A stretch of 64,000 nt of DNA from Rubritalea tangerina (GTDB lineage Bacteria > Verrucomicrobiota > Verrucomicrobiia > Verrucomicrobiales > Akkermansiaceae), in assembly GCF_042683245.1 (NCBI RefSeq), contig NZ_JBHUJB010000015.1:72657-136656 (forward strand), in the 5' to 3' direction. Position numbers and translations under genes: made by a program. The notes beneath the pieces were generated by a model. That model saw only the letters and a list, made by a program, of their open reading frames with translations, made no database searches and had not been told where the DNA came from. This document shows positions 7,470-17,093 of this stretch, piece by piece (within the stretch, counting starts at the first letter, position 1; each line of letters starts with the position of its first letter).

Positions 7470-9365
7470 TTAGCTGAGGTGTGGGGTGATGAGCTTCAGC
7501 GCATTTTCGGTAGTGATACCGTGAATTTCTCTGAGGATTGGCACTTTTCCATGTTCGACAAATTCATCTGGCCAGCCGATGCGTTCAACTTTGGTGTGGA
7601 TGTCTGAGTCACTGAGGAGTTCGATGATTGAGGCACCAAAGCCATTGGTGAGAACATGATCTTCGAAGGTGCAGACTACTTTACACTGAGCTGCTTTTTC
7701 GGTGATGAGTGAGGCATCGAGTGGTTTGATCCAGCGTGGGTTGATGAGGCAGACAGAGAAGCCGCGGGCTTCGAGTTGTTCTTTCACTTCGACCGCCATC
7801 TCGAAGAGGTGGCCGAGGCCGATGAGGCACACATCCGTGCCGTCCTGGATGAGTTCTGCTTCACCTATGGTGAGAAGTTCGGGTTGTGGCTTTGGTGTGG
7901 CACCCACGCCAGCTCCTCTGGGGTAGCGGATGGCGCTCGGTCCTTCGTCGTAATTAGCCATGGTCCAAAGCATGTCGACAAATTCGTCTTCATCCTTGGG
8001 TTGCATATGAATGATATCTGGCACGACGCGCAGGTATCCGATGTCGAAGAGACCGTGGTGGGTCGGGCCATCATCGCCTGACAGACCAGCGCGGTCCATA
8101 CAGAGTCGTACTGGAAGTTTTTGGAGCGCGATATCATGGATGATCATATCGTATGCGCGCTGCATGAAGGTTGAGTAGATAGTGAGGAATGGCTTTAGGC
8201 CTTCGCATGCGTGACCGCAGGCGAAGAGGGCGGCGTGTTCCTCGGCGATGCCGACATCGAAGTAGCGTTCGTTGAGTTCCTGTTTAAAGATGTCGAGTTT
8301 GGTGCCGCCTGGCATCGCTGCTGTGATGGCGGTGATTTTTTCATCTTTTTTGGCGAGGTCGGTGAGGGTTCTGCCGAAAATTTCTGAGAATGTTGGGAGG
8401 TCGGCTGCGGCAGTGGAGCCATCTTCAATTTTATAGGCGCCGAGTCCGTGGAATTTCCCTGGGTTATCGAGGGCGGGAGTGTAGCCGCGTCCTTTTTCGG
8501 TAATGATGTGGAGGACGACGGGTTCGTCTTGGTCCCGAAGGTACTCGAAGGTATCGATCAGGGTTTCGATATTGTGGCCGTCGATTGGGCCAAAGTAGCG
8601 GATGCCGAATTTCTCGAAGAGGACTGATGGGGCCAAGAGGTTTTTGGCGCCTTGTTCGAGTTTATGTGCGAGTTTACGCGCACCCATGCCGCCGAATTTT
8701 TCGACGATATCTGCGGTCTTGCTGCGGACGGAGGAATAGGTTGAGCTGGTTTGAAGGTTGTTGAAGTGGCGTGCGAGAGCGCCGACGTTTTTATCGATCG
8801 ACCACTCGTTATCATTGAGAACGACGATGAACTTCTTTGTGGTGTCGGCGATGTTGTTAAGGGCTTCGAGAGTGGGGCCACAGGTGAAGGCGGCATCTCC
8901 AGCGACGGCGACTACGTCGAAGTCTTTTCCGGATAGGTCGCGCGCGGAGGCCATACCGAGGGCTGCGGATACAGCGGTGCCAGCGTGTCCAGCACCATAG
9001 CTGTCGTGTTCAGATTCTGTACGGAGGAGGAATCCATTAAGGCCCTCGTGGGTGCGGATGGTATGGATTTCGCTCGCGCGGCCAGTGAGCATCTTGTGTA
9101 CGTACCCTTGGTGGGAGACGTCGAAGGTAAACTTGTCGTTAGGGGAATCGAAGACGTAGTGGAGCGCGATTGAGAGTTCGACGACTCCTAGGTTAGGGCC
9201 GAGGTGGCCACCAGTCACTGAGAGACGAGAAATGAGGACATCGCGAATTTCCTGAGCGAGTTCTGGGAGGTCTGCGCGGTGCAGGCTCTTGAGGTCGCTA
9301 GGATTCTTGATGCTGGAGAGGAGACGCGGGAGCGGCTCGGGTGCGCTAGAAGAGTCGGATTTCAT
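7470..9365 (-). CDS. dxs: 1-deoxy-D-xylulose-5-phosphate synthase
   Basis: Dxs condenses pyruvate and glyceraldehyde 3-phosphate with thiamine diphosphate, the first step of the MEP isoprenoid pathway. With the start at 9365 (MKSDSSSAPEPL) the protein has 631 residues, the normal size. A second in-frame ATG lies two codons upstream at 9371; the open frame runs further still, but that part overlaps xseB. Motifs are GGHLGPNLGVVELSIALHY, the ThDP-binding GDAAFTCG and LNDNEWSIDKNVG, GIRYFGPIDGHN, and in the second half FDVGIAEEHA, DRAGLSGDDGPTHHG and IRYPRG. One variant is DVSHQGYVHKMLTGR, where most Dxs have DVGHQAYPHK. The start overlaps the xseB end by about 20 bases, suggesting coupling. Confidence 0.95.
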   Translation of the reverse strand: MKSDSSSAPEPLPRLLSSIKNPSDLKSLHRADLPELAQEIRDVLISRLSVTGGHLGPNLGVVELSIALHYVFDSPNDKFTFDVSHQGYVHKMLTGRASEIHTIRTHEGLNGFLLRTESEHDSYGAGHAGTAVSAALGMASARDLSGKDFDVVAVAGDAAFTCGPTLEALNNIADTTKKFIVVLNDNEWSIDKNVGALARHFNNLQTSSTYSSVRSKTADIVEKFGGMGARKLAHKLEQGAKNLLAPSVLFEKFGIRYFGPIDGHNIETLIDTFEYLRDQDEPVVLHIITEKGRGYTPALDNPGKFHGLGAYKIEDGSTAAADLPTFSEIFGRTLTDLAKKDEKITAITAAMPGGTKLDIFKQELNERYFDVGIAEEHAALFACGHACEGLKPFLTIYSTFMQRAYDMIIHDIALQKLPVRLCMDRAGLSGDDGPTHHGLFDIGYLRVVPDIIHMQPKDEDEFVDMLWTMANYDEGPSAIRYPRGAGVGATPKPQPELLTIGEAELIQDGTDVCLIGLGHLFEMAVEVKEQLEARGFSVCLINPRWIKPLDASLITEKAAQCKVVCTFEDHVLTNGFGASIIELLSDSDIHTKVERIGWPDEFVEHGKVPILREIHGITTENALKLITPHLS

Positions 9366-9624
9366 CGTCATCGGATGATGATGGGGTGTTGGTTTGTGCC
9401 CTAGTGGTTGGCGTTGATGAGGACTTGGTGCCAGCATTTTTGATAGTTTCAAGTCGCTTTTTTGCGGCTCCAAGTGTCGACTCGCAATCATTGAGGAGTT
9501 TAGCTCCGCGCTCATAATGGCTAATCAGCTCTTCGAGAGGGAGTTGGTCCGATTCCATTTGTTCGACGATGGCATCGAGTTCGCTCATTGCTTGTTCGAA
9601 GCTAGGTGATGATTTTTTAGGCAT
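9346..9624 (-). CDS. xseB: Exodeoxyribonuclease VII small subunit
   Basis: XseB forms exonuclease VII with XseA and degrades single-stranded DNA in the cytoplasm. The 92-residue protein has the family core SFEQAMSELDAIVEQMESDQ, LPLEELISHYERGAKLLNDC and ESTLGAAKKRLE, followed by a Ser/Thr-rich tail ending DDDEIRLF. The xseB-dxs gene order is common in bacteria, where ispA often lies between them; here it does not. xseA is not in the window. Confidence 0.93.
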   Translation of the reverse strand: MPKKSSPSFEQAMSELDAIVEQMESDQLPLEELISHYERGAKLLNDCESTLGAAKKRLETIKNAGTKSSSTPTTRAQTNTPSSSDDDEIRLF

Positions 9625-9649
9625 GGTGTGAGAAGTGAGTGGGAGTGGC

Positions 9650-11428
9650 TTATTGTTGGAGTGTGATAGGAGTACGCGAGAAGTAGGTGGATGGTTCGAA
9701 GAGGCCGTGGAGCGAGGCTCGGTATGGATAGCGTCCAGAATTGGGATCTACGAGTGGGGCAACTTGTTTATTGTTGCTAAGGTTACCAGCATTGGTGTCC
9801 TGGGTGAGGTAGCTAATCCACGAGGTGTAGGCGAGTGGGGTGAGGTCGCGGTTGTTGTAGAGGGTGGTGCGGATATCTTGATTTCGATAGGCTTCGGAGC
9901 TGGTGTGGAGGCCGGCAATCGGGTTTGTTTTTTCGGCGAGTGTCTCAATGGCAACGAGGTCGTCGAGTGTTTGTGGTTGCCAGATTGCATGTCTATCGGC
10001 GTACCAGGCGACGGCCCACGGTTGGTCTGAGACGATAATGTCTCTCTCGTCGGTGATTTTATTGAGGAGGCCGTTGAGTGCGTATGCGTGGACGCCATCG
10101 ACTGAGAGTGAATTTGGTTTATTCTGCGAGAGGGATTTGAGGTGGATCATGAGTGGTCCAGAGGACACGAGGAGGATGATAGCGAAATGAAGGTTCCCAA
10201 TGAGGCCTGGTTGTTGGCTGAGTGGGCAGCGCGACCAGATAATGCTGAGCATGGCGAGGCCGTATGCACACATGAGTGGGGCAAAGAGGATGTGGAGTTG
10301 GTTGGGGTCTGAGAAGTCATTTTCGAGGCCGTAGATTGCCATGCCCACAGATGCGAGGATCCACATGAGCAAGATTGCCCAGCGGAAGTTTGCGATGCTG
10401 GAGCGTTTGAATGGGTGGGCGAGGGCGATGAAGAATGCGGGAGCGAGGACGAGTCCGCCAAGGTAGTTGTGAATGTTAGATGCTTGGACTAGAGTGGTTT
10501 GAGCGGTGCGAATGAGGAGGCCTCGAACATCAAATCCGGTGGTGCTGAGTTGTCGCATTGCGGTGTCAGACGGGTTGCCAGCGCCGTGGATGGTGTGAAA
10601 GGCTGTGCCGAGGGCTTCTCCGGACTGGTTCCAATAGAAGATGAGTGGCCCAACGATAAAGAGGAAGATGATGAGGCTGAGGCCACCTGCGATGACGGCG
10701 CGTGGTTTAAAATAGATGGCAGCAAAGATAAAGTAGCCGATAAAGATCCAGAGAGTCATCCAGTGAGATAGGGCGAGGAGGCCGAAAAAGACGCCTGAGA
10801 GCAAGGCTGGCAGGAGGGGAGAGCGTTCTGCTTCTTGGGCTTCTACAGCGCGCCAAGTGAGGTAGCAGGCTGTGGAGAAGAGGGTGAGCATGAGCATCTG
10901 AGGGAGGCCTGCGGCAGTGATTTGCCACATGTACTCAGAGAGGGCCATGACGAGAGCTACGACAGAAGCAAGTTTGCGGTCAAAGATTCTACTGATGAGG
11001 AGGTAGTTGATGCCGATTGCGATGAGGAAGAAAATGGAGCATGTGACGGTGATGACGCGGTCTAGGGCGTAGACTTTATCGTTTTCTTGCATCCTGTGTT
11101 TTTCGAAGTCATCGGCGCCGACCATTTTTAGGGCGCCGGCATAGATGAGGATATTGAGGGGGGAGTGGAAGGTTTCTGGCATTTGCTCGAGGTTGAGCAC
11201 CTTACCATTCTCGGTCATTTGTTGGATGCTGAGTGGTCTGACAAATTGGGTTGTGAGGCCATTTCCTCTTGCGACTTCGCGGGCGACTTGTGCTTGATCG
11301 ATGCCGGTTCGGCTGGTGAGGCCATTGAAGCTAAAGACAGTGTGGATGATGAAGATTCCAAGGAGGATGGCGGCGAAGATCGAGCGGCGGAAGAAGCTGC
11401 CGGAGTCGAGTGCTGGTTGTTTATTCAT
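9650..11428 (-). CDS. Polytopic membrane protein, GT-C glycosyltransferase-like
   Basis: This is a 592-residue integral membrane protein with about ten hydrophobic segments. The first is near residues 14-34 (RSIFAAILLGIFIIHTVFSF); others include VITVTCSIFFLIAIGINYLL, ALLSGVFFGLLALSHWMTLW and VIAGGLSLIIFLFIVGPLIF. Right after the first helix comes RTGIDQAQVAREVARGNGL, which resembles the first external loop of ArnT/PMT-type GT-C transferases, where acidic residues bind the lipid-phosphate sugar donor. Donor and acceptor cannot be read from the sequence. It lies 13 bases after a sigma-54 response regulator and 25 bases before xseB, so it is probably co-transcribed with the two-component pair. 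Confidence 0.7.
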   Translation of the reverse strand: MNKQPALDSGSFFRRSIFAAILLGIFIIHTVFSFNGLTSRTGIDQAQVAREVARGNGLTTQFVRPLSIQQMTENGKVLNLEQMPETFHSPLNILIYAGALKMVGADDFEKHRMQENDKVYALDRVITVTCSIFFLIAIGINYLLISRIFDRKLASVVALVMALSEYMWQITAAGLPQMLMLTLFSTACYLTWRAVEAQEAERSPLLPALLSGVFFGLLALSHWMTLWIFIGYFIFAAIYFKPRAVIAGGLSLIIFLFIVGPLIFYWNQSGEALGTAFHTIHGAGNPSDTAMRQLSTTGFDVRGLLIRTAQTTLVQASNIHNYLGGLVLAPAFFIALAHPFKRSSIANFRWAILLMWILASVGMAIYGLENDFSDPNQLHILFAPLMCAYGLAMLSIIWSRCPLSQQPGLIGNLHFAIILLVSSGPLMIHLKSLSQNKPNSLSVDGVHAYALNGLLNKITDERDIIVSDQPWAVAWYADRHAIWQPQTLDDLVAIETLAEKTNPIAGLHTSSEAYRNQDIRTTLYNNRDLTPLAYTSWISYLTQDTNAGNLSNNKQVAPLVDPNSGRYPYRASLHGLFEPSTYFSRTPITLQQ

Positions 11429-11441
11429 CGCGAGGAGGAGA

Positions 11442-12854
11442 TTAGGCTTCGAGTTCTTTGAGTTTGCGCTGTAGTGTGCGGCGGCTGATTCCTAGCAGCT
11501 CAGCGGCGGCAGTGCGATTATTATTTGTATGTTTGAGGGCTTGTTGGATTGTTTGGGTTTCAAGGGTGTGAAGATTGAAGGTGGTAGGTGCTGGGAATGT
11601 TGCATTTTGTAGGGGTTCTGGAGAGTCAGATGGGTTCGTGCTTGGGAGTAGGAGTGAGGCGCCAGATTGGATGTTGAGTGGTAGGTGTTGGCTTTCAAGG
11701 GTGGAGCCATTGCACATTACGACGCCGTGCTCGATGGCGGTTTTGAGTTCTCGTACATTGCCAGGCCAGTCGTAATGTTGGAGCAGAGCACTCGTAGATT
11801 CATCAATGGAATGGACGGCTTTATTATTTTCTTGGTTGAATTCAGCAAGAAAAGCATTGGATAGAAGGATGATGTCTTCCTTGCGTTCACGCAGTGGAGG
11901 GATAGTCATTTTGACGACATTAAGGCGGAAGAAGAGGTCTTCTCTGAAGTCGCCTTTGGAGACCATTTTTGCTAGATTTTTGTTTGTGGCGGTGATGACG
12001 CGCACATCGATATTGATGGGGGTGTTAGAGCCAACTCGTTCGATGGTGCGTTCTGAGAGAACGCGGAGGAGTTTGACTTGAGTTGCTTGGTCGATTTCGC
12101 CGATTTCATCGAGGAAGAGGGTGCCGCCATTGGCTTGTTCGAAGCGTCCGATGCGTTTTTGGTTGGCGCCTGTGAATGCGCCTTTTTCGTGGCCAAAGAG
12201 TTCGGATTCGAGGAGTTGTGGTGAGAGGGCAGCGCAGTTGACGGTGATGATTTTTTCTTTGGGTCTACCGCTGAGTGAGTGGATGGCGTTGGCTACGACT
12301 TCTTTACCGGTGCCGGATTCCCCTTCGATCAGCACGGTGGCCTTGGTAGGCGCAATTTGGGTAATCATGGCGTGGATTTGCGCCATAGCAGGGGATTTGC
12401 CTATTAGAGGTTCTAGGCCGTGGGGTTGTTTTCCGACTTTTTTGCGGAGTTCTTGGTTTTCTGACTCGAGTTTTTGGTTGTTGGATTCGAGGGATTTATT
12501 GCGCAGGGCGCGCTTGATCATGAGTTCTACCTCGTCGAGGTTGAGTGGTTTTGTGACGAAGTGCCAGGCGCCGCGTCGCATCGCTTCTACGGCGGTGTCG
12601 ACCGATCCGTAGGCTGTCATCATGATCGCGATGGGTGGGTTGGGGAGTTTGAGGAGTTTGTCTAGCAGGTCCATGCCGCTTTCGCCTCCCATACGGAGGT
12701 CGGTGAGGACGAGGTCGATTTTTTCGGATTTGAGGATATTCATGGCCTCGCGGATGTCTGATGCGACGTAGCAGTCGAATTCGTCTTCGAGGGCCATGCG
12801 GAGACCATCGCGGGTGGAGCGTTCGTCATCGACGATTAGGATAGTGGCTTCCAT
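11442..12854 (-). CDS. Sigma-54-dependent response regulator, NtrC family
   Basis: This 470-residue regulator has three domains. The receiver has D9, D10 and the phosphorylation site D52 in LVLTDLRMGG. The AAA+ domain has Walker A GESGTGKE at 178-185 and the sigma-54 contact loop GAFTGA at 225-230. The Fis-type helix-turn-helix lies at the C-terminus (NNNRTAAAELLGISRRTLQR). It should activate promoters that use RpoN. The cognate kinase gene ends 14 bases upstream. The target genes are unknown; the downstream membrane protein is one candidate. Confidence 0.95.
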   Translation of the reverse strand: MEATILIVDDERSTRDGLRMALEDEFDCYVASDIREAMNILKSEKIDLVLTDLRMGGESGMDLLDKLLKLPNPPIAIMMTAYGSVDTAVEAMRRGAWHFVTKPLNLDEVELMIKRALRNKSLESNNQKLESENQELRKKVGKQPHGLEPLIGKSPAMAQIHAMITQIAPTKATVLIEGESGTGKEVVANAIHSLSGRPKEKIITVNCAALSPQLLESELFGHEKGAFTGANQKRIGRFEQANGGTLFLDEIGEIDQATQVKLLRVLSERTIERVGSNTPINIDVRVITATNKNLAKMVSKGDFREDLFFRLNVVKMTIPPLRERKEDIILLSNAFLAEFNQENNKAVHSIDESTSALLQHYDWPGNVRELKTAIEHGVVMCNGSTLESQHLPLNIQSGASLLLPSTNPSDSPEPLQNATFPAPTTFNLHTLETQTIQQALKHTNNNRTAAAELLGISRRTLQRKLKELEA

Positions 12855-12868
12855 AGTGGTGTGGGTTG

Positions 12869-14065
12869 TTAGTGTTCGATGTCGATGATATGTTGGGGGA
12901 CTGAGTCCGGCAGGAGTCTAAGTTGTTTATCTTGGCGTGGGAAGTGGAGGGTGACTGAGGTGCCTTGGTTGATGACGCTTTGGATTTCGATTTCACCGCC
13001 ATGTTCGCGCATGATGCGGCGCACGACGATGAGTCCTAAGCCGGTGCCGGAGCTTTTGGTAGTGCGGTAGGGTTCGTAGAGTGAGCCCATATGTTCAGGG
13101 GAGATGCCGGAGCCGTCATCTTTGATGCGGAGAGTGACTTCGTAGTCGTTTGAGTGGGTTGAGATCCAGAGATTGCCACCGGAGGCGGGGAGTGCTTGGG
13201 CGGCATTTCGGATGAGATTGTAGAGCGCTTGTTGGATTTGGTCGGCGTCGAGGTCTAGCAGGGGGAGGTTGTTGGCGAGAGTGAGAGTGACTTTGGCTTG
13301 TCGGTCCTCAAGTTCGGCAGCGAGTGTGCTGAGGGTGGTGCGCAGGATTTCGTGGAGTTGGCATTTTTCGCGGATGGGGGCAGTGGGGCGCACCGCGTGG
13401 AGGAATTGTTTCAGGATGGAATCTAGGCGTTGGATTTCGTTTTGGGCGGTATCTAGGAGGTCGGAGAATTCTGCAGCATTTTCAGCGGGGAGTTTTTTGA
13501 GTTTTCTGCGCATGAGTTGGAGATGGATATCGAGGGAGTTGAGTGGATTTCCAATTTCATGGGCGACGCCTGCGGCGAGGAGGGTGAGGGCGTTGAGTTT
13601 TTCGCTCTCGAGTATTTCTTCGGCTTCTTGTTTAGATTTTGTGACGTCACGGATCAACATGACGTAGCCTAGGTGCTCGCCTTTTTCGCTATTTTCCTCA
13701 ATTGGGTTATTTATGGGTGATAGGTAGAAATTAAGTATAAGGTTCTCAGGGTAAAAGACTTCCAGGTCTCTATTTGTGGTTTTATCGGGGCGTGCTATCG
13801 AGCTCCAATCGAATCCTCTGATGGCGGTGTTGATGTGAAGACCGACGGATTTTTGGGGGTCAATTCCGAAGAAATTGGCAGCGGATTGGTTGGCAAATGT
13901 GATGATGCCATCGGGGGAAATGATGAATAGTCCTTCGCGCAGAGCCTCGAAGACATTCTCGAGGAAGCCTTTTTCTCTGACGAGCCGGCTCACGAGGTTT
14001 TGGACTTCACTTGGTGAAAAGCGATCGAGGCGTGTGATGAGCTTGTCTAGGAAGCCGTCTTTCAT
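12869..14065 (-). CDS. Soluble PAS-domain sensor histidine kinase, NtrB-like
   Basis: This 398-residue kinase has no membrane segment, so it should sense a cytoplasmic signal. A PAS domain covers roughly residues 33-145 (GLFIISPDGIITFANQSAAN). The H-box is GVAHEIGNPLNS, with the phospho-acceptor His at 169. The ATPase part has the N box YNLIRNAAQALP, G1 DDGSGISPEH and G2 GTGLGLIVVRRIM. It is the first gene of the operon and is divergent from cutA with only 13 bases between the start codons, so the two promoters must overlap each other or the neighbouring gene. Confidence 0.94.
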   Translation of the reverse strand: MKDGFLDKLITRLDRFSPSEVQNLVSRLVREKGFLENVFEALREGLFIISPDGIITFANQSAANFFGIDPQKSVGLHINTAIRGFDWSSIARPDKTTNRDLEVFYPENLILNFYLSPINNPIEENSEKGEHLGYVMLIRDVTKSKQEAEEILESEKLNALTLLAAGVAHEIGNPLNSLDIHLQLMRRKLKKLPAENAAEFSDLLDTAQNEIQRLDSILKQFLHAVRPTAPIREKCQLHEILRTTLSTLAAELEDRQAKVTLTLANNLPLLDLDADQIQQALYNLIRNAAQALPASGGNLWISTHSNDYEVTLRIKDDGSGISPEHMGSLYEPYRTTKSSGTGLGLIVVRRIMREHGGEIEIQSVINQGTSVTLHFPRQDKQLRLLPDSVPQHIIDIEH

Positions 14066-14078
14066 CTATGGTTAGAGT

Positions 14079-14402
14079 ATGGAAGTTATTTTAGTGTACA
14101 TCAATTTTCCATCGCGCGATGTTGCGCGACATATTGGCACAGCGCTGATAGAAAAGCAACTAGCGGCCTGTGTCAATCTCATCAATGGCGTGGAGTCAAT
14201 CTACCAATGGAAGGGGGAGATATGTGATGAGGTGGAGGTGATGATGGTAGCAAAGACGACAGTAAGCCGGTATCAGCAACTGGAGGATTATGTGAAGGAG
14301 GTGCATCCCTATGATACGCCTGAGATCATTGGGCAGCAGTTAGCGCACGGCTCGGAGGGGTATTTGAACTGGGTGCAGGACCAGATGGAAGGTCGCCACT
14401 GA
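14079..14402 (+). CDS. cutA: Divalent-cation tolerance protein CutA
   Basis: CutA is a small trimeric protein of PII-like fold linked to copper tolerance; its molecular role is not settled. The 107 residues match the family: VYINFPSRDVARHIG, EKQLAACVNLINGVESIYQW, EVMMVAKT and HPYDTPEIIG. The length is normal. It is divergent from the histidine kinase and convergent with the CII-like regulator. Confidence 0.95.
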   Translation: MEVILVYINFPSRDVARHIGTALIEKQLAACVNLINGVESIYQWKGEICDEVEVMMVAKTTVSRYQQLEDYVKEVHPYDTPEIIGQQLAHGSEGYLNWVQDQMEGRH

Positions 14403-14426
14403 GAGAGTTTAAAGGGGGGAAGTCTC

Positions 14427-14936
14427 TTAGTAGAGTGTACGGCGTGGTTCCTCTGGGGTGGGGGTGGCGGGTTCAGTGCGCTCATCCATGATTTCAAAGT
14501 CGCCTTCTTCGCAGCACCGGACGAAGCCTTCGGCGTAGCCTTTGAGTTGGTCCCAGACTTTGCGAATTTCGGCAGCTTCGTCACAGGTGATGGAGTTGTC
14601 GATGGCGGCAGCTGAGATTCGTGTGAGGAGGTGGGAGAATTGGCTAACGATTTCGTTTGTTGCGGGGAGGTATTGGAAGCCTTTTTGACAATGGCTTTCG
14701 GGGTTGCGGACGAAATAACCGCCGCAGCGTTCGGCGAGGTGTTCGATAATCCCGTGGTCGTTAGTAAGTTCGAAGATGTTGACGAGGCGGTCGATGGGGT
14801 TACGGCTGCCAGAGCCGAGCTCGGATTGTTCTTGAGCCCACTTATAGACGAGTGAGAGTGAGACGCCGAGTTCGGATGCGATCACTTTTGGGGAAGTTTC
14901 TTTAAAAGCAGATTTTAACACTTCGTGGGATTCCAT
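14427..14936 (-). CDS. Putative DNA-binding protein, phage CII-like
   Basis: The 169-residue protein starts with a helix-turn-helix, SPKVIASELGVSLSLVYKWA, at about residues 15-34. The following part (RLVNIFELTNDHGIIEHLAERCGGYFV) and a helical C-terminal half resemble the phage regulatory protein CII (CP76) family. There is no phage context here, and such genes also occur as chromosomal regulators. The C-terminus is rich in Glu, Pro and Thr. It is divergent from nadE across 108 bases, so it might control itself or nadE; that is inference. Confidence 0.7.
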   Translation of the reverse strand: MESHEVLKSAFKETSPKVIASELGVSLSLVYKWAQEQSELGSGSRNPIDRLVNIFELTNDHGIIEHLAERCGGYFVRNPESHCQKGFQYLPATNEIVSQFSHLLTRISAAAIDNSITCDEAAEIRKVWDQLKGYAEGFVRCCEEGDFEIMDERTEPATPTPEEPRRTLY

Positions 14937-15044
14937 GAAGGGGTTTTAGGAGAAAATTCGTTTTGATCAAGGTGATATTTAATCACTGTCTGGTCTAGAC
15001 GTTGGCGTGGCCTTATGAAAGGCTGGAAGGAATAGAACGAGTGG

Positions 15045-17012
15045 ATGAAGACGATACGAGTAGCTGCAGGTAGTGTGAATCAGAGCCCTTTGGATTGGTG
15101 TGGGAATTTGGCACGGTTGAAGTGCGTGATTGAGGAGGCGCGAGCTGAGGGTGTGCAATTTTTGTGTTTACCAGAATTGGCGATCACTGGGTATGGGTGT
15201 GAGGATGCGTTTTTGATGCCGAATACTGTGGAGCGTGCTGAGGAGGTGCTAGGGGAACTGCTGGAAGTCTCTGGCGGTATGATGTTCACGGTGGGGTTGC
15301 CATGGAGACATCACCACGCACTTTATAATGTCGCTGCTGTGATTGTGGATGGTGAGTTGCTTGGTCTTGTGGGGAAGCAGCATTTGGCTGGTGATGGGTT
15401 GCATTATGAGCCTCGATGGTTTAGCCCGTGGCCGAGAGGTGTTGTTGCGACAACGCAATGTCTGGGTAAGGAGGTTTCGATAGGGGATTTGATTTTTGAG
15501 GTTGGCGGTATTCGCTTTGGGTTTGAGATCTGTGAGGATGCGTGGTCTGCAACGAGACCTGGGGGGCATCTTTCGGCCTATGGTTTGGATATCTTGTTCA
15601 ACCCGAGTGCGAGTCATTTTGCTTTTGGAAAGCAGGAATTGCGTGAGCGATTCATTAATGAGGGAGCGCGTAGTTTTGGTTGCGCCTACTTATATGCCAA
15701 TTTGTTAGGGAATGAATCGGGTCGAGTGATCTTTGATGGTGGTCCCTTGGTGTCTAATCGTGGGGAATTAGTAGCATCTGGAAAGCGATTTAGCTTTAGT
15801 GACCACACCTTAGTTTTGGCGGATGTGGATGTGGATGTGAACCGCAGTCAGGTGGCGGCTACGGCCAGTCGGGTTGTGGATGCGGCTGAGCCAACGGGCT
15901 TGGTGCGTTCTTCGTGGGTGGCTGATTGGCGCATGGTGGTCCCGAGTGCTGCGTTAGAGGCGAGGCGTTGGACGAAGGAGGACGAGTTTGCTCAGGCGGT
16001 GGGCTTGGCATTGTTTGATTACATGCGTAAGAGCTATTCGCAGGGATATGTGGTGTCATTGAGTGGTGGGGCGGATTCTTCTGCTGTGGTTTCGCTGGTG
16101 GTCATTGGGCTTCAATTAGCTATAGGTGAGCTTGGGGAAGCAGGAGTGCGTGAGCGTCTGGCTCACATTTCACTGGGGGATGAGGTGTCGAGTTGGATGA
16201 GTCAGTTGTTGGCATGCGTTTACCAAGCATCTGACCACAGTGGTGATGCTACTGAAGAGAGTGCTCGTGCATTAGCTCAGGCGGTGGGTGCGAGTTACCA
16301 GAGTTGGGAAATCGGCGGCCTCGTTGAGGGGTATACGCAGATGGTGGGTGGAGGCTTAGGGCGTGATTTAAGTTGGGAAGAAGACGATTTAGCGCTACAG
16401 AATATTCAAGCTCGGGTGCGTTCACCTGGAATCTGGATGTTAGCCAACATTCGCGGAGCTTTGCTGTTATCGACGAGTAATCGCTCAGAGGCTGCAGTCG
16501 GGTATGCGACGATGGATGGGGATACCTCCGGTGGGCTTAGTCCAGTGGGAGGGATTGACAAGGCGTACTTGCGTGAGTGGTTGGTGTGGTTAGAAAAAGT
16601 TGGGAGTGATAGTGTTGCTCGGATTCCTGCGCTTTCCTATGTGAATCAGCTTCAACCAACGGCTGAGTTGCGGCCGGCTGATCATGGGCAGACCGATGAG
16701 GGTGATTTGATGCCATATCCGGTATTGGATGTGATTGAGCGTGCTGCGATCCGTGACAAGCGAGCGCCGCTTGAGGTGTTTGTGGTAGTGCGTGGGGTGT
16801 TCGACGGCTATTCTGACGCGCAATTGAAGGCGTGGGTTTTGAAGTTTTTCCGTTTATGGTGCCGTAATCAATGGAAGCGTGAGCGCTATGCGCCATCGTT
16901 TCATGTAGATGATGAGAATCTTGATCCTAAGACTTGGTGTCGATTCCCGATTTTATCGAGCGGCTTTGAGGTGGAGCTTAGAGAGTTAGAGGCTCATCAG
17001 GGTAGTTTGTGA
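15045..17012 (+). CDS. nadE: Glutamine-dependent NAD+ synthetase
   Basis: NadE makes NAD+ from deamido-NAD+, ATP and glutamine. The 655-residue protein is the long two-domain form. The N-terminal nitrilase-type glutaminase shows the triad E44 (LPELAITGYG), K111 (GKQHLAGDG) and C163 (FEICEDAW). The C-terminal synthetase has the P-loop SGGADSS at 340-346, NIQARVRSPGIWMLAN, TSNRSEAAVGYATMDGD and GLSPVGGIDK. Both active sites look intact. The ATG at 15045 gives MKTIRVAAGSVNQSPLDW, the expected start of the family. Confidence 0.96.
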   Translation: MKTIRVAAGSVNQSPLDWCGNLARLKCVIEEARAEGVQFLCLPELAITGYGCEDAFLMPNTVERAEEVLGELLEVSGGMMFTVGLPWRHHHALYNVAAVIVDGELLGLVGKQHLAGDGLHYEPRWFSPWPRGVVATTQCLGKEVSIGDLIFEVGGIRFGFEICEDAWSATRPGGHLSAYGLDILFNPSASHFAFGKQELRERFINEGARSFGCAYLYANLLGNESGRVIFDGGPLVSNRGELVASGKRFSFSDHTLVLADVDVDVNRSQVAATASRVVDAAEPTGLVRSSWVADWRMVVPSAALEARRWTKEDEFAQAVGLALFDYMRKSYSQGYVVSLSGGADSSAVVSLVVIGLQLAIGELGEAGVRERLAHISLGDEVSSWMSQLLACVYQASDHSGDATEESARALAQAVGASYQSWEIGGLVEGYTQMVGGGLGRDLSWEEDDLALQNIQARVRSPGIWMLANIRGALLLSTSNRSEAAVGYATMDGDTSGGLSPVGGIDKAYLREWLVWLEKVGSDSVARIPALSYVNQLQPTAELRPADHGQTDEGDLMPYPVLDVIERAAIRDKRAPLEVFVVVRGVFDGYSDAQLKAWVLKFFRLWCRNQWKRERYAPSFHVDDENLDPKTWCRFPILSSGFEVELRELEAHQGSL

Positions 17013-17093
17013 ATGTTCCGATGCTTGTTTATAGATGAAACTATTTTCACCACAAATGGCACAGAACTTAGGAATGTTTCATGCTAGTTAGTA

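Noticed and set aside
14427..14936. Evidence for a prophage around the CII-like regulator
   Set aside because: The neighbours are housekeeping genes (cutA, nadE) with no phage structural or integrase genes.
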